Source: Helicobacter pylori | Lineage (GTDB): Bacteria > Campylobacterota > Campylobacteria > Campylobacterales > Helicobacteraceae | NCBI RefSeq assembly: GCF_016755635.1 | Contig: NZ_CP051500.1 | Coordinates: 1,566,536-1,630,535, forward strand | DNA length: 64,000 bases | Direction of reading: 5' to 3' | Shown here: piece by piece, positions 8,437 to 17,634 of the stretch | How positions within the stretch are numbered: the stretch's first letter is position 1 | Layout: each line of letters starts with the position of its first letter | Made by a program: the position numbers and the translations under genes | Notes under the pieces: generated by a model | Told to the model about the DNA's origin: nothing | Seen by the model: the letters and a program-made list of their open reading frames with translations, nothing else | Database searches by the model: none

Positions 8437-9309
8437 ATGGATTACAAACATTTTAAAGGCAAGCATGCAAACATCGTTATAGAAATCATCAGTCTTTTAG
8501 AAAAAGGGGTTAAAAAAGCCCAAGAAATTTTAGAAAAGCCGGACGCTGGGAGTTACACTAAGCTAGAAAACAGCAGCGGGGATACGCCTATTAAAGCGGA
8601 TTTAGCCCTAGATAAGTTTTTAGAAGAAAATTTTTTGAGTTTAGAAAACATCAAAAGCGTTTTTAGCGAAGAAAAAGAAACGCCCGTTACTAAAAAAAAC
8701 GGCTCTTACTTGATCGCTTATGACCCCTTAGATGGGAGTTCAGTGATGGAGGCGAATTTCTTAGTAGGCACGATTATAGGGATTTATGAAAAGGATTATA
8801 AGGCGCAAAATTTAGTTGCAAGCCTTTATGTGGTTTTTGGGCATAAAATAGAATTAGTGGTGGCTTTAGACAAGGTTTATCGTTACGCTTTTTATCAAAA
8901 CAAGTTCCATTTTATAGAAACCATCGTTTTAGAAAATAAGGGTAAAATCATCGCTAGCGGAGGCAATCAAAAGGATTTTTCTTTGGGCTTAAAAAAGGCT
9001 TTAGAAGGGTTTTTTGCAGAAAATTACCGCTTACGATACTCAGGATCTATGGTGGCTGATGTCCATCATGTGTTGGTTAAAAAGGGCGGAATGTTTTCCT
9101 ACCCGCAAAAGAAATTGCGAAAGCTTTTTGAAGTCTTTCCTTTGGCCTTGATGGTTGAAAAAGCTAAAGGGGAAGCGTTTTATTTTGATAAGGGGGTTAA
9201 AAAGCGTTTGCTAGAGCAAAGCGTAGAAAGCTACCATGAAAAAAGCGAATGCTATTTAGCTAGTCCGCATGAAGCTCACATTTTAGAAAAATATTTAAAG
9301 GGAGAATGA
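8437..9309 (+). CDS. fbp: Fructose-1,6-bisphosphatase, class I
   Basis: 290 residues. It hydrolyses fructose 1,6-bisphosphate to fructose 6-phosphate in gluconeogenesis, the main direction of hexose flow in H. pylori. Metal-site motifs are present: SEEKETPV and YDPLDGSSVMEANF (from about residue 95), later the substrate-binding RYSGSMVADVHHVL and FPLALMVEKAKGEA. It is shorter than enterobacterial Fbp (about 330), with trimmed loops. The start is the ATG after TAAAAGGGTTTTT. The last codons overlap the next small gene (ATGATG). Confidence 0.95.
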   Translation: MDYKHFKGKHANIVIEIISLLEKGVKKAQEILEKPDAGSYTKLENSSGDTPIKADLALDKFLEENFLSLENIKSVFSEEKETPVTKKNGSYLIAYDPLDGSSVMEANFLVGTIIGIYEKDYKAQNLVASLYVVFGHKIELVVALDKVYRYAFYQNKFHFIETIVLENKGKIIASGGNQKDFSLGLKKALEGFFAENYRLRYSGSMVADVHHVLVKKGGMFSYPQKKLRKLFEVFPLALMVEKAKGEAFYFDKGVKKRLLEQSVESYHEKSECYLASPHEAHILEKYLKGE

Positions 9310-9512
9310 TGCAAAATAGCACTAAAAAATTAGAATACGAAGAGCGTTTTAATGACGCTCTTTTGAAATTAAAAGCATGCCAAGAGGAAAAGCAGGTAAC
9401 GAGTTGCTTGAAATGCGAGAAGGTTTTAAAATGCGAAATCCGCAACAGCTATGTGGATGCGGCTTATGAGAGCATGAGTTTAGGCGAAGCGGGCGGGTTT
9501 GATTTCAATTAA
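9306..9512 (+). CDS. Small Cys-rich protein of unknown function
   Basis: 67-68 residues (two adjacent ATGs at 9306 and 9309). It overlaps the fbp stop, so it is translationally coupled. Four Cys occur in a short stretch (KACQEEKQVTSCLKCEKVLKC), with a CLKC pair and a further Cys, suggesting a small metal-binding site. The C-terminus SYVDAAYESMSLGEAGGFDF is a conserved-looking tail. I do not know the function. It is not a shadow: it has good coupling and compact coding composition. Confidence 0.7.
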   Translation: MMQNSTKKLEYEERFNDALLKLKACQEEKQVTSCLKCEKVLKCEIRNSYVDAAYESMSLGEAGGFDFN

Positions 9513-9524
9513 AATGGGATTAAA

Positions 9525-10421
9525 ATGGCTAGTAATACTATCTTGCAAAAGAATTTAGACGCTTTTTACACCCACCCCAAAATCGTGCGATTTTGTTTGG
9601 ATTTATTAAAAGATCTCATCGCTCAAAATCTAGGGCTAGACTTAAACGCATTCTATTTTTTAGAGCCAAGTGCAGGGAGTGGGAGCTTTGTTGATGCATT
9701 AAAAGAATTAGGGATTGCTGATTGCATCGCCCTTGATATTGCCCCTAAAGCTCAAGGCATTCAAAAAAAAGATTATTTGTTGGAATTGATTGAGTTTAAC
9801 AAAAAGCGTGTTATTATTGGCAACCCTCCTTTTGGGCATAGAGGGAAATTAGCCCTAGATTTTTTAAACAAATCTTTAAACGAAGCGCCTATTACAGCGT
9901 TTATTTTGCCCAATTTATTCAAACGCTATTCTATTCAAAAACACATTGATAAGCGTGCAAAATTGGTTTTAAACGCTGATTTAGAGAAAAACGCTTTTAT
10001 TTTTAATGAACGGCCCTATGATGTGAAATGCGTTTTTCAAATCTATATGCATAAAAATATCGCCCTAAATCTTAAAGACGAGCGCATCATTGCACCCCCT
10101 AAAATCCGCCATAATGACTTTATTACTTACATTCATAACAACACACCACACACCCTAAAATATTTCAACAAAGAAAAATACCAATGGGATTTTGCGGTGG
10201 TGAGACAAGGCTTTTATGATTACAACGAAAAGATCACCAATGCAAATTTACTGATTAAAAACCGACAATATTTTTTTATTAAAGCCCATTCCAAAGAAGC
10301 TTTAATGATTATCCATGAAATTGATTTCAACAAACTCGCTCATAAAAACACGCAAGTTTTAGGGTTTTCTACTTATGATTTTGTGGAAGAATATTGCAAA
10401 TTAAAGGAAATGCATGCTTGA
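9525..10421 (+). CDS. N6-adenine DNA methyltransferase of a type II-like system
   Basis: 298 residues. The AdoMet-binding motif I FLEPSAGSGSF is at about 46-55 and the catalytic motif IV NPPF at 100-103, so this is an N6-adenine (amino) methyltransferase. Motif I precedes motif IV and there is no large internal target recognition domain, so recognition probably lies in the C-terminal 130 residues. The next gene starts inside its last codons and encodes a PD-(D/E)XK protein, making a restriction-modification pair. From memory it corresponds to HP1383 or a neighbour, often annotated only as hypothetical. The recognition site cannot be read from sequence. Confidence 0.8.
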   Translation: MASNTILQKNLDAFYTHPKIVRFCLDLLKDLIAQNLGLDLNAFYFLEPSAGSGSFVDALKELGIADCIALDIAPKAQGIQKKDYLLELIEFNKKRVIIGNPPFGHRGKLALDFLNKSLNEAPITAFILPNLFKRYSIQKHIDKRAKLVLNADLEKNAFIFNERPYDVKCVFQIYMHKNIALNLKDERIIAPPKIRHNDFITYIHNNTPHTLKYFNKEKYQWDFAVVRQGFYDYNEKITNANLLIKNRQYFFIKAHSKEALMIIHEIDFNKLAHKNTQVLGFSTYDFVEEYCKLKEMHA

Positions 10422-11145
10422 AAAAGTGTTCCAAGAAATTACCAATAAAAGAAAGTTTTTTGCAAATTCTAGCACAGGGGAGCAGTTTGAAAACAAATTC
10501 AGGAATGAATTAAAAAAACACTTTAGCGAAATCAACGGCGATTTAACAGAAGAATTAAGCCATATTGAAGAAAAGCCTAATAAGGAAATCAAAACCACTT
10601 TTAACCAACTCAAAAAGCAAGTTTTAGAAAAAAACCACCAACACACCCTTAAAAACCCTTTTTCAAACCTTACAAGCCATTTTTTATACCAGCCTTTTGG
10701 CTCACAAAATTACCCTGATTTTTTGGTTTTTATTTTTGATCATGTGGTGGGGATTGAAATCAAGTTTTCTAAAAACGATAAGGGTGAAAAAAACCTTCAA
10801 GCATCTCGCCCCATGTGGAATTCAAACCTGCCTAAACCCAATGCGATTTATGTGTATGGAGTCGCTAATGCAGACATCACTTTTTTTAAAGGCTCAGATA
10901 TTTTGAGTTATGAAACTAGAGAAGTCTTGCTCAAGTATTTTGATACTTTAGATAAAGATGAAGAAAGTTTGAAAAACGCCTTAAAGGATTTAGAAAACCC
11001 TTTTGGGTTTGCCCCCTACATCAGAAAAGCTTATGAGCATAAAAAGGAATTTTCTAACCACCACCAGATTGAAAGCTTCTTTTCGCCTAACCACATTTTA
11101 AGAGAACAGAATGTCTTAGAATTTTTGAAAACGCTCACTCACTAG
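10414..11145 (+). CDS. Putative PD-(D/E)XK restriction endonuclease
   Basis: 243 residues. The candidate active site is P101-D102, then 12 residues to E115-I-K117 within YPDFLVFIFDHVVGIEIKFSK, a good PD-x(n)-EXK fold signature with beta strands on both sides. It overlaps the methylase gene by eight bases, the classic arrangement of a modification gene followed by its nuclease. The N-terminal 95 residues are Lys/Glu-rich and helical. There is no frameshift, so the nuclease looks potentially active, which matters because many H. pylori restriction genes are broken. I do not recognise its specificity family. Confidence 0.65.
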   Translation: MLEKVFQEITNKRKFFANSSTGEQFENKFRNELKKHFSEINGDLTEELSHIEEKPNKEIKTTFNQLKKQVLEKNHQHTLKNPFSNLTSHFLYQPFGSQNYPDFLVFIFDHVVGIEIKFSKNDKGEKNLQASRPMWNSNLPKPNAIYVYGVANADITFFKGSDILSYETREVLLKYFDTLDKDEESLKNALKDLENPFGFAPYIRKAYEHKKEFSNHHQIESFFSPNHILREQNVLEFLKTLTH

Positions 11146-11261
11146 CATATTTATTTCCCATTTATCTATTTCTTGTAAAATACAAGTTTATTTTTAATAT
11201 AAAGAAATTGATGATCAGTCTTAAAAACGAGATTAAATAAAGAAAGTTGAAAGGTTAGAAG

Positions 11262-11283
11262 AAACAACCTTTAAAGGTTGTTT
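11262..11283 (-). terminator. Terminator downstream of tsf
   Basis: A 22-base perfect palindrome (AAACAACCTTT then AAAGGTTGTTT) lies 10 bases after the tsf stop on the minus strand and is followed there by CTTCT. It can fold into a hairpin with a short loop; the U-run is interrupted. It could also serve the restriction gene read from the other side. Confidence 0.6.
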
Positions 11284-11292
11284 GCTAAAATC

Positions 11293-12360
11293 TCACTTCA
11301 TTTGCAAAGCCACTTCTTCAGCGAAATTCTCTGCCTTTTTCTCAATGCCTTCGCCCAATTCAAAACGCACATACTCAGTGATTTTTAAATCATCATCCCA
11401 CTCTTTGGAACAATCAGCGATGACTTGAGCGATAGTTTTTTTATCGTCCATGACATAGAATTGCCCTAAAAGGGTCAGGCGTTGATCAATAAGGGTGTTA
11501 TCAGCGATGAATCTTTCCATTTTTCCAGGAACGATTTTATCCCAGATTTTTTCAGGCTTGCCTTGCGCTTTTAATTCGTCTTCAAAAGCTTTTTTTTGGT
11601 GTGCTAAAACTTCATCGCTCAATTCAATGCGGCTCCCAAAAGTGGGGATGTTTTTCAAAGGTTTGCCCAAACGTTTAGCCTCTTCATTGTCTTTTTCAAT
11701 TTCAGCGATCAAGGCTAAAGTTTCTTTTTTGACAAAATCAAGGCTAAAGTCTTTGCAATCTAATACTTGAGGTTTCATCGCTGCGGCATGCATAGCGATG
11801 TTTCGGGCCAGTTCAACCACTTTTGGAGCGTTTTTCTCATTATTGTATTTTATACCGATTAACACGCCCACTCTGGCGTTAGAATGCGCATAGCCATTGA
11901 TGATATGAGAGCTAGGGGCTTTTAAATGAGCGATTTTCCTCACTAAAATGTTTTCACCAATCACAGCGATTTGAGAGTGCAAATATTCTTCAAAAGGCTT
12001 GTTGTCTAACGGGCTTTTAAGCAGTTCTTCTGGGGTATGAATATGGTGGGCTTTGATCGTTTCTAAAGTTTTTTTAACCAATTCCTTAAAGCCCTCATTT
12101 TTAGCCACAAAATCCGTTTCGCTATTGATTTCTACCATCATTGCGCTTTTAAAATCAGGCGCTACTTCTAAAGCGACTACGCCCTCAGCAGCGATCCTAT
12201 CGGCTTTTTTAGCGGCTTTACTCAAGCCTTTTTCACGCAAGAAATCAATGGCCTTTTGCAAATCCCCAGCCACTTCCACAAGGGCTTTTTTGCAATCCAT
12301 CATGCCCGCATCGGTTAAGTCCCTTAATTTTTTGACTAATTGAGCGCTAATTCCTGACAT
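11293..12360 (-). CDS. tsf: Translation elongation factor Ts
   Basis: 355 residues. EF-Ts recharges EF-Tu by GDP/GTP exchange. The N-terminal UBA-like domain is typical (SAQLVKKLRDLTDAGMMDCKKAL), followed by SETDFVAKNEGF in the core and the duplicated C-terminal core (HIAMHAAAMKP-like region). The length matches other Helicobacter EF-Ts. The start ATG overlaps the rpsB stop by one base (TAATG), so both are made from one rpsB-tsf mRNA. Confidence 0.97.
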   Translation of the reverse strand: MSGISAQLVKKLRDLTDAGMMDCKKALVEVAGDLQKAIDFLREKGLSKAAKKADRIAAEGVVALEVAPDFKSAMMVEINSETDFVAKNEGFKELVKKTLETIKAHHIHTPEELLKSPLDNKPFEEYLHSQIAVIGENILVRKIAHLKAPSSHIINGYAHSNARVGVLIGIKYNNEKNAPKVVELARNIAMHAAAMKPQVLDCKDFSLDFVKKETLALIAEIEKDNEEAKRLGKPLKNIPTFGSRIELSDEVLAHQKKAFEDELKAQGKPEKIWDKIVPGKMERFIADNTLIDQRLTLLGQFYVMDDKKTIAQVIADCSKEWDDDLKITEYVRFELGEGIEKKAENFAEEVALQMK

Positions 12361-13154
12361 TATTCGGCTCCTTGAGTGATTTCTTTTTGGATTTCAGCGA
12401 GCATTTCTTCTTTTTCTTCATTGCTCACAAACTCTATCTCTTCGCTATTTTCATCCGCATGGACGATTTCTTCTTGCATGAGTTCTCGCCCCTCTAAAAT
12501 CGCTTCGCTCATTTCTTTACAAAATAGCCTAATAGAGCGGATCGCATCGTCATTTCCAGGAATGGGGTAATCCACTAAATCAGGATCGCAGTTGGTGTCT
12601 AAGGGAGCCACGATAGGGATATGGAGTTTTCTTGCTTCAGCGACAGCGATTTTTTCTTTAGCCACATCAATTACAAAAATCATATCAGGGATTTTTTTCA
12701 TGTGGCGCACCCCGCCAAGATATTTATCCAGCTTTTCTTTTTTCCTTAAAATCATGAGTTTTTCTTTTTTAGTCAATAGATCAATTTGACCGCTATTTTC
12801 CATTTCTTCAATGATTTCTAATTTTCTCACCGATTTTCTAATGGTGCTAAAATTAGTCAGCATGCCACCAAGCCAGCGGTAATTGACATAAGGGACTTGA
12901 ATGCTTTCAGCAAATTCTTTCAAAGTTTCATTGGCTTGTTTTTTAGTGCCTACAAACATGATGCTCTTGCCTTGAGCGCTCGCATCGCGCACGATGTTAT
13001 AAGTGTATCTAAAATAGCGCAAAGTTTTTTGCAAATCAATAATATGGATATTTTTCCTAACGCCAAAAATGAATTTCTTGGTTTTAGGGTTCCAACGCCT
13101 TGTTTGGTGTCCAAAATGCACACCGCATTCTAATAAATCTTTCATGGTTACCAT
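12360..13154 (-). CDS. rpsB: 30S ribosomal protein S2
   Basis: 264 residues from the ATG at 13154, chosen because S2 proteins start [17 protein letters not shown] and because AAGGAGA lies eight bases upstream; the frame continues open to 13238 but that part is leader. Characteristic blocks are [34 protein letters not shown] and [25 protein letters not shown]. It has an acidic Glu-rich tail. It is first gene of the rpsB-tsf operon. S2 commonly represses its own operon through the leader RNA, and a long leader is visible here. Confidence 0.97.
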   Translation of the reverse strand: MVTMKDLLECGVHFGHQTRRWNPKTKKFIFGVRKNIHIIDLQKTLRYFRYTYNIVRDASAQGKSIMFVGTKKQANETLKEFAESIQVPYVNYRWLGGMLTNFSTIRKSVRKLEIIEEMENSGQIDLLTKKEKLMILRKKEKLDKYLGGVRHMKKIPDMIFVIDVAKEKIAVAEARKLHIPIVAPLDTNCDPDLVDYPIPGNDDAIRSIRLFCKEMSEAILEGRELMQEEIVHADENSEEIEFVSNEEKEEMLAEIQKEITQGAE

Positions 13155-13315
13155 GAGAATATTCTCCTTAAAGTTATTTTGGTTCTCTTCCTCCATGCTC
13201 ATTTGATTCTTAAATTTCTTAAGAACACCTAAATACAAGGATTAGCATGTGTGAATTTGACGCTGTCTTTGCCTTTGATTCCTATAAAATGATAGAAAAA
13301 CGACAAAACCCTATG

Positions 13316-13321
13316 ATTATA
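13316..13321 (-). promoter_or_regulatory. -10 box of the rpsB-tsf promoter
   Basis: TATAAT on the minus strand (ATTATA at 13316-13321). Transcription from about 13309 would give a leader of roughly 155 nucleotides before the rpsB ATG, long enough for S2 feedback control. Confidence 0.5.
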
Positions 13322-13367
13322 GCAAAAGATTAGGGTTTTTTAGCTTAAGCAAAAAAGGCTTTTAGGT

Positions 13368-13373
13368 TATAAT
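13368..13373 (+). promoter_or_regulatory. -10 box of the addA promoter
   Basis: TATAAT within GGTTATAATAAAGG, 32 bases before the addA ATG. It faces away from the rpsB promoter about 50 bases to the left, so the two divergent promoters share a compact control region. Confidence 0.55.
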
Positions 13374-13404
13374 AAAGGCAAAATAGAATTTTAGGATAGA
13401 TCTA

Positions 13405-16248
13405 ATGGACACAAAAAGACAATGCATGGCTTTAAAGGCTTCAGCAGGAAGCGGGAAGACTTTCGCTTTGAGCGTGCGGTTTTTAGCCCTATTGTTTAAG
13501 GGGGCTAATCCTAGTGAGATTTTAACGCTCACTTTCACTAAAAAAGCCACCGCCGAAATGAAAGAGCGCATTTTAGACTATTTAAAAATTTTGCAAAAAG
13601 AAAACCTTGAGAGCGAAGAAAAAGAAAAATCCCAAAATATCTTAAAAGAATTAGAAGAAAAATACCATTTAGACCCTAGTTTGGTGCGAAATAGCGCTCC
13701 AAAAATCTACCAACGCTTTTTAAACGCCGAAATCAGAATCAGCACCATTGACGCGTTTTTCCAAAGCATTTTAAGGAAATTTTGCTGGTTTGTGGGGTTG
13801 AGCGCGAATTTTGAAGTCAATGAAGACACAAAAGCGCACCAACAACAGCTCAATGCGAGTTTTTTGAGCGCTTTAAATAATGAACAGCTTGAAGAATTGA
13901 GCATTTTTATCGCTCAATGCTTAAGTTATGATAATTACACAAGCGATTCTATTTTAGAGCGGTTGCGTTTTTTAAAAAACAAGCTCTACTTATTTGATCC
14001 TAATAAGAAAGAGCCTGCATTTGATGAAGAGGGTTTTTTGGAAAAACTAAGAAGCTTAAATAATCAAATTCAAAGCATAGAAACAGCGTCAGATAGGGCT
14101 AAAACAGCCATTAAATGCGATAGTTTTAGGGGATTTTTAAACAGCTCTTTAACCTGGCTTGAAAAAAAGAGCGAATATCAATCTTTCAAAAAACTTAAAA
14201 GTGAAATCCCCACTTTAGAGAGCGAATGCGAAGAGATTGAAAACGATTTAAAACGCTATTATGAAGCCAAAGAAACCGCAATATTTAAAAAATTCCCTAA
14301 ATTCATCCAACTTTATGATAACGCCACTTCTAAAATCCAAGCCCTGGATTTTGATGCGATTAAAGATAAAGTCCATGTCTTATTGAATGGTTATGAAGAA
14401 ATGCCGGCGGAGTTTTTTTATTTCAGGTTGGACAGCAAGATTGCGCACATTTTGATTGATGAATTTCAAGACACGAGTTTGAACGATTATAAGATTTTAG
14501 CCCCTTTTATTGATGAAATTAAAGCCGGGATAGGGCAAGCAAAATGGCACAGGAGCGTGTTTTTTGTGGGCGATGTCAAGCAGAGCATTTATGCCTTTAG
14601 GGGGAGTTTTAGTTCTTTGTTTGAAAGCGTTTCTAAGGATTTTTACCACGATAATTTACAATTCAACCACCGCAGTGCGCCTTTAATCATTAATTATGTG
14701 AACACCATTTTTAAAAAGGCTTATCAAAATTCCCCCACCGCTTATTTGGAGCAAAAATACCCTAAAACTTCTCCAAATAAACATGTTACAGACGGCTATG
14801 TTAAAGTTTCTTTAGTGGCTGATGAAAGAGAATTGCTATTAGAACAAATCTTACAAGAAGCTCAAAACCTTTTAGAACATCATATTGAGCCTAAAGACAT
14901 TACCATTTTATGCGCCACCAATAAGGACGCTTTAGAAATCAAAAATTATTTGCAAGAGCGTTTGAGCGAAATTTGCCCAAGCACGGAATCTAGCGCAAAA
15001 TTGTCTCAATTTGTAGAATCTAAAATCATTAAGAACGCTTTAAAATACGCTCTAGCTGAAGAATCTTACAAGCCCTTTTACAAGCACAGCGTTTTAAAAC
15101 TCGCTGGATACTTGCATGATGATGCGATCGTTCTACCCAGTTTTAACCCCAAAAAAGAGAGCGTGGCAAGCTTTGTGTGGAAGGTGATGGAATTGTTTGA
15201 GCTTTATGGAGAGCCTGCACAAAGCTGCTTGGAATTGGCGGTTGAGTGCGAAGACGCCGATGGATTTTTAGAAAAATTAGAGGCTAAAGCGATCGCTTCT
15301 TCCCATTCAAAAGGCGCACAGATCATGACCATCCACAAATCTAAAGGCATGCAATTCCCTTATGTGATCGTGTGCGAACGCTTGGGCAATCCTAATTCAA
15401 ATCACTCCAATCAACTCCTTGAAGAATATAATGGCGCAGAGCTTATTCGCCTTTATTACAGAATGAAAAATCGTGAGGTCGTGGATAAAGATTACGCTAG
15501 GGCTTTAGACAAAGAAGAAGCGGCTAAAGATCATGAAGAAATTAATGTGTATTATGTCGCATTCACTAGGGCTGAGTTAGGGCTGATTGTCGTGGCCAAA
15601 GACAAAAAAGAAAGCAAAAAAGAAAGCAAAAACAAAACAATGCGCGAACAATTGGATCTTACGCCTTTAGAAGAGGGAGAAATTACGCCGGTTATTTCTC
15701 CACAAAAAGAGCCTTTAATTACAAGCACTCTCATCAAGCCCCATGCCTATGGCGAGCAAGTCCAAGAGATAGAAGAAGAGCCAGAGAGCGATTATGAAAA
15801 GAATAACGACCAGGAAGCGATCAATTTTGGTATCGCTTTGCACAAGGGGTTAGAATACCAATACGCTTACAACATTCCTAAACAAAGCGTTTTAGAATAT
15901 TTAAACTACCATCATGGTTTTTATGGTTTGGATTACCAGGCGTTAGAAGAAAGTTTAGAGCTTTTTGAAAACGATGCAGAGATACAAGCTCTTTTTAAAA
16001 ATCATGCCTTAAAAGGCGAAGCGGCTTTTTTATTCCAGGGGGTTGTGTCTAGGATTGATGTTTTGTTGTGGGATAAGGGGCAAAATTTGTATGTTTTAGA
16101 TTATAAAAGCTCTCAAAATTACCAACAAAGCCATAAAGCGCAAGTGTCTCATTACGCTGAGTTTTTAAAAACTCAAGCCCCCCATTTTAAGATACAAGCG
16201 GGCATTATTTACGCTCATAAAAGACTGCTTGAAAAATTATGGGTTTGA
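13405..16248 (+). CDS. addA: AddA helicase-nuclease subunit
   Basis: 947 residues of UvrD/Rep superfamily 1. Walker A ASAGSGKT is at 12-19, motif II LIDEFQDTS near 348, motif III-like VFFVGDVKQSIYAFRG, motif V TIHKSKGMQFPYV and motif VI YYVAFTRAELGL near 715. The C-terminal RecB-type nuclease is intact: VSRIDVLL and VLDYKSSQ (Asp then Asp-Tyr-Lys) near 885-902. Together with AddB, encoded elsewhere, it resects double-strand breaks for RecA loading; H. pylori AddAB is known to be needed for repair and stomach colonisation. It is shorter than Bacillus AddA (about 1230). Confidence 0.93.
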   Translation: MDTKRQCMALKASAGSGKTFALSVRFLALLFKGANPSEILTLTFTKKATAEMKERILDYLKILQKENLESEEKEKSQNILKELEEKYHLDPSLVRNSAPKIYQRFLNAEIRISTIDAFFQSILRKFCWFVGLSANFEVNEDTKAHQQQLNASFLSALNNEQLEELSIFIAQCLSYDNYTSDSILERLRFLKNKLYLFDPNKKEPAFDEEGFLEKLRSLNNQIQSIETASDRAKTAIKCDSFRGFLNSSLTWLEKKSEYQSFKKLKSEIPTLESECEEIENDLKRYYEAKETAIFKKFPKFIQLYDNATSKIQALDFDAIKDKVHVLLNGYEEMPAEFFYFRLDSKIAHILIDEFQDTSLNDYKILAPFIDEIKAGIGQAKWHRSVFFVGDVKQSIYAFRGSFSSLFESVSKDFYHDNLQFNHRSAPLIINYVNTIFKKAYQNSPTAYLEQKYPKTSPNKHVTDGYVKVSLVADERELLLEQILQEAQNLLEHHIEPKDITILCATNKDALEIKNYLQERLSEICPSTESSAKLSQFVESKIIKNALKYALAEESYKPFYKHSVLKLAGYLHDDAIVLPSFNPKKESVASFVWKVMELFELYGEPAQSCLELAVECEDADGFLEKLEAKAIASSHSKGAQIMTIHKSKGMQFPYVIVCERLGNPNSNHSNQLLEEYNGAELIRLYYRMKNREVVDKDYARALDKEEAAKDHEEINVYYVAFTRAELGLIVVAKDKKESKKESKNKTMREQLDLTPLEEGEITPVISPQKEPLITSTLIKPHAYGEQVQEIEEEPESDYEKNNDQEAINFGIALHKGLEYQYAYNIPKQSVLEYLNYHHGFYGLDYQALEESLELFENDAEIQALFKNHALKGEAAFLFQGVVSRIDVLLWDKGQNLYVLDYKSSQNYQQSHKAQVSHYAEFLKTQAPHFKIQAGIIYAHKRLLEKLWV

Positions 16249-16270
16249 AATTAAAATTTTAAGGTTGTCT

Positions 16271-17587
16271 ATGAATCTCAAAAAAACAGAAAACGCGCTC
16301 AGTTTGACGCTTAAGAACTTCATTAAAAGCGAGTCTTTTGGAGGGATTTTCCTCTTTTTAAACGCTGTTTTAGCGATGGTGGTGGCTAATTCGTTTTTAA
16401 AAGAAAGTTATTTTGCACTATGGCACACCCCTTTTGGGTTTCAAATAGGGGATTTTTTTATCGGCTTTAGTTTGCACAACTGGATTGATGATGTCTTAAT
16501 GGCGTTATTCTTTTTAATGATAGGATTAGAGATCAAGCGAGAATTGTTATTTGGGGAATTATCCAGTTTCAAAAAAGCTTCTTTCCCTGTGATTGCGGCT
16601 CTTGGGGGCATGATAGCTCCAGGATTGATTTATTTTTTCCTTAACGCTAACACGCCCTCTCAGCATGGTTTTGGGATCCCTATGGCGACGGATATTGCGT
16701 TCGCTTTAGGCGTGATCATGCTTTTAGGCAAGAGGGTGCCAACCGCCTTAAAGGTTTTTTTAATCACTCTAGCGGTGGCTGATGATTTGGGGGCTATTGT
16801 GGTGATCGCACTCTTTTATACCACGAATTTAAAATTCGCATGGCTTTTAGGGGCTTTAGGGGTGGTTCTTATCTTGGCGGTATTGAACCGCTTGAATGCC
16901 CGCTCGCTCGTCCCTTACTTGCTTTTAGGGGTGTTGCTTTGGTTTTGCGTACATCAAAGCGGTATCCATGCGACGATCGCTGCAGTGATTCTAGCTTTTA
17001 TGATACCGGTGAAAATCCCTAAAGATTCTAAAAATGTAGAGCTTTTAGAACTGGGCAAGCGATACGCAGAAACGAGTTCAGGAGCGCTTTTGACCAAAGA
17101 GCAGCAAGAAATCTTGCATTCTATTGAAGAAAAAGCGAGCGCTTTACAAAGCCCCTTAGAAAGATTGGAGCATTTTTTAGCCCCCATTAGCGGGTATTTC
17201 ATCATGCCTTTATTCGCGTTTGCAAACGCTGGGGTGAGCGTTGATTCTAGCATCAATTTAGAAGTGGATAAGGTGCTTTTAGGGGTTATTTTAGGGCTTT
17301 GTTTGGGCAAGCCTTTAGGGATTTTCTTAATCACTTTTATAGGCGAAAAGCTTAAAATCACCGCACGCCCTAAAGGCATCAGCTGGTGGCATATTTTAGG
17401 GGCTGGGCTTTTAGCAGGGATTGGCTTTACCATGTCTATGTTTATTTCTAATCTGGCTTTCACGAGCGAGCATAAAGACGCTATGGAAGTGGCAAAGATT
17501 GCGATTTTGCTCGGATCTTTGATTTCTGGGATCATAGGGGCTTTGTATTTATTCGCACTAGACAAGAGAGTAACTTTAAAGAAATAG
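16271..17587 (+). CDS. nhaA: Na+/H+ antiporter NhaA
   Basis: 438 residues from the ATG at 16271; the frame extends back to 16229 inside addA but the family start is MNLKKTENALSL. It has about 12 hydrophobic helices. The ion-binding helix TLAVADDLGAIVVIALF carries the paired Asp residues (equivalent to D163-D164 of E. coli), and ATDIAFALGVI is the second unwound helix. It exchanges sodium for protons across the inner membrane. It is longer than E. coli NhaA (388) because of a hydrophilic loop (about 245-300), a known feature of H. pylori NhaA. It is separated by 47 bases from yajC. Confidence 0.95.
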   Translation: MNLKKTENALSLTLKNFIKSESFGGIFLFLNAVLAMVVANSFLKESYFALWHTPFGFQIGDFFIGFSLHNWIDDVLMALFFLMIGLEIKRELLFGELSSFKKASFPVIAALGGMIAPGLIYFFLNANTPSQHGFGIPMATDIAFALGVIMLLGKRVPTALKVFLITLAVADDLGAIVVIALFYTTNLKFAWLLGALGVVLILAVLNRLNARSLVPYLLLGVLLWFCVHQSGIHATIAAVILAFMIPVKIPKDSKNVELLELGKRYAETSSGALLTKEQQEILHSIEEKASALQSPLERLEHFLAPISGYFIMPLFAFANAGVSVDSSINLEVDKVLLGVILGLCLGKPLGIFLITFIGEKLKITARPKGISWWHILGAGLLAGIGFTMSMFISNLAFTSEHKDAMEVAKIAILLGSLISGIIGALYLFALDKRVTLKK

Positions 17588-17634
17588 CTAAAAATGCTAT
17601 AATTTGAGATTAAAACATCTTTTAAGGAAATTAA

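Noticed and set aside
13155..13238. Longer N-terminus of ribosomal protein S2
   Set aside because: The ribosome site and S2 family start are at 13154; the rest is leader.
15598..15640. Lys/Glu codon repeat in addA as a phase-variable tract
   Set aside because: The repeat is imperfect (AAAGAAAGCAAA) and encodes a flexible linker in a continuous frame.
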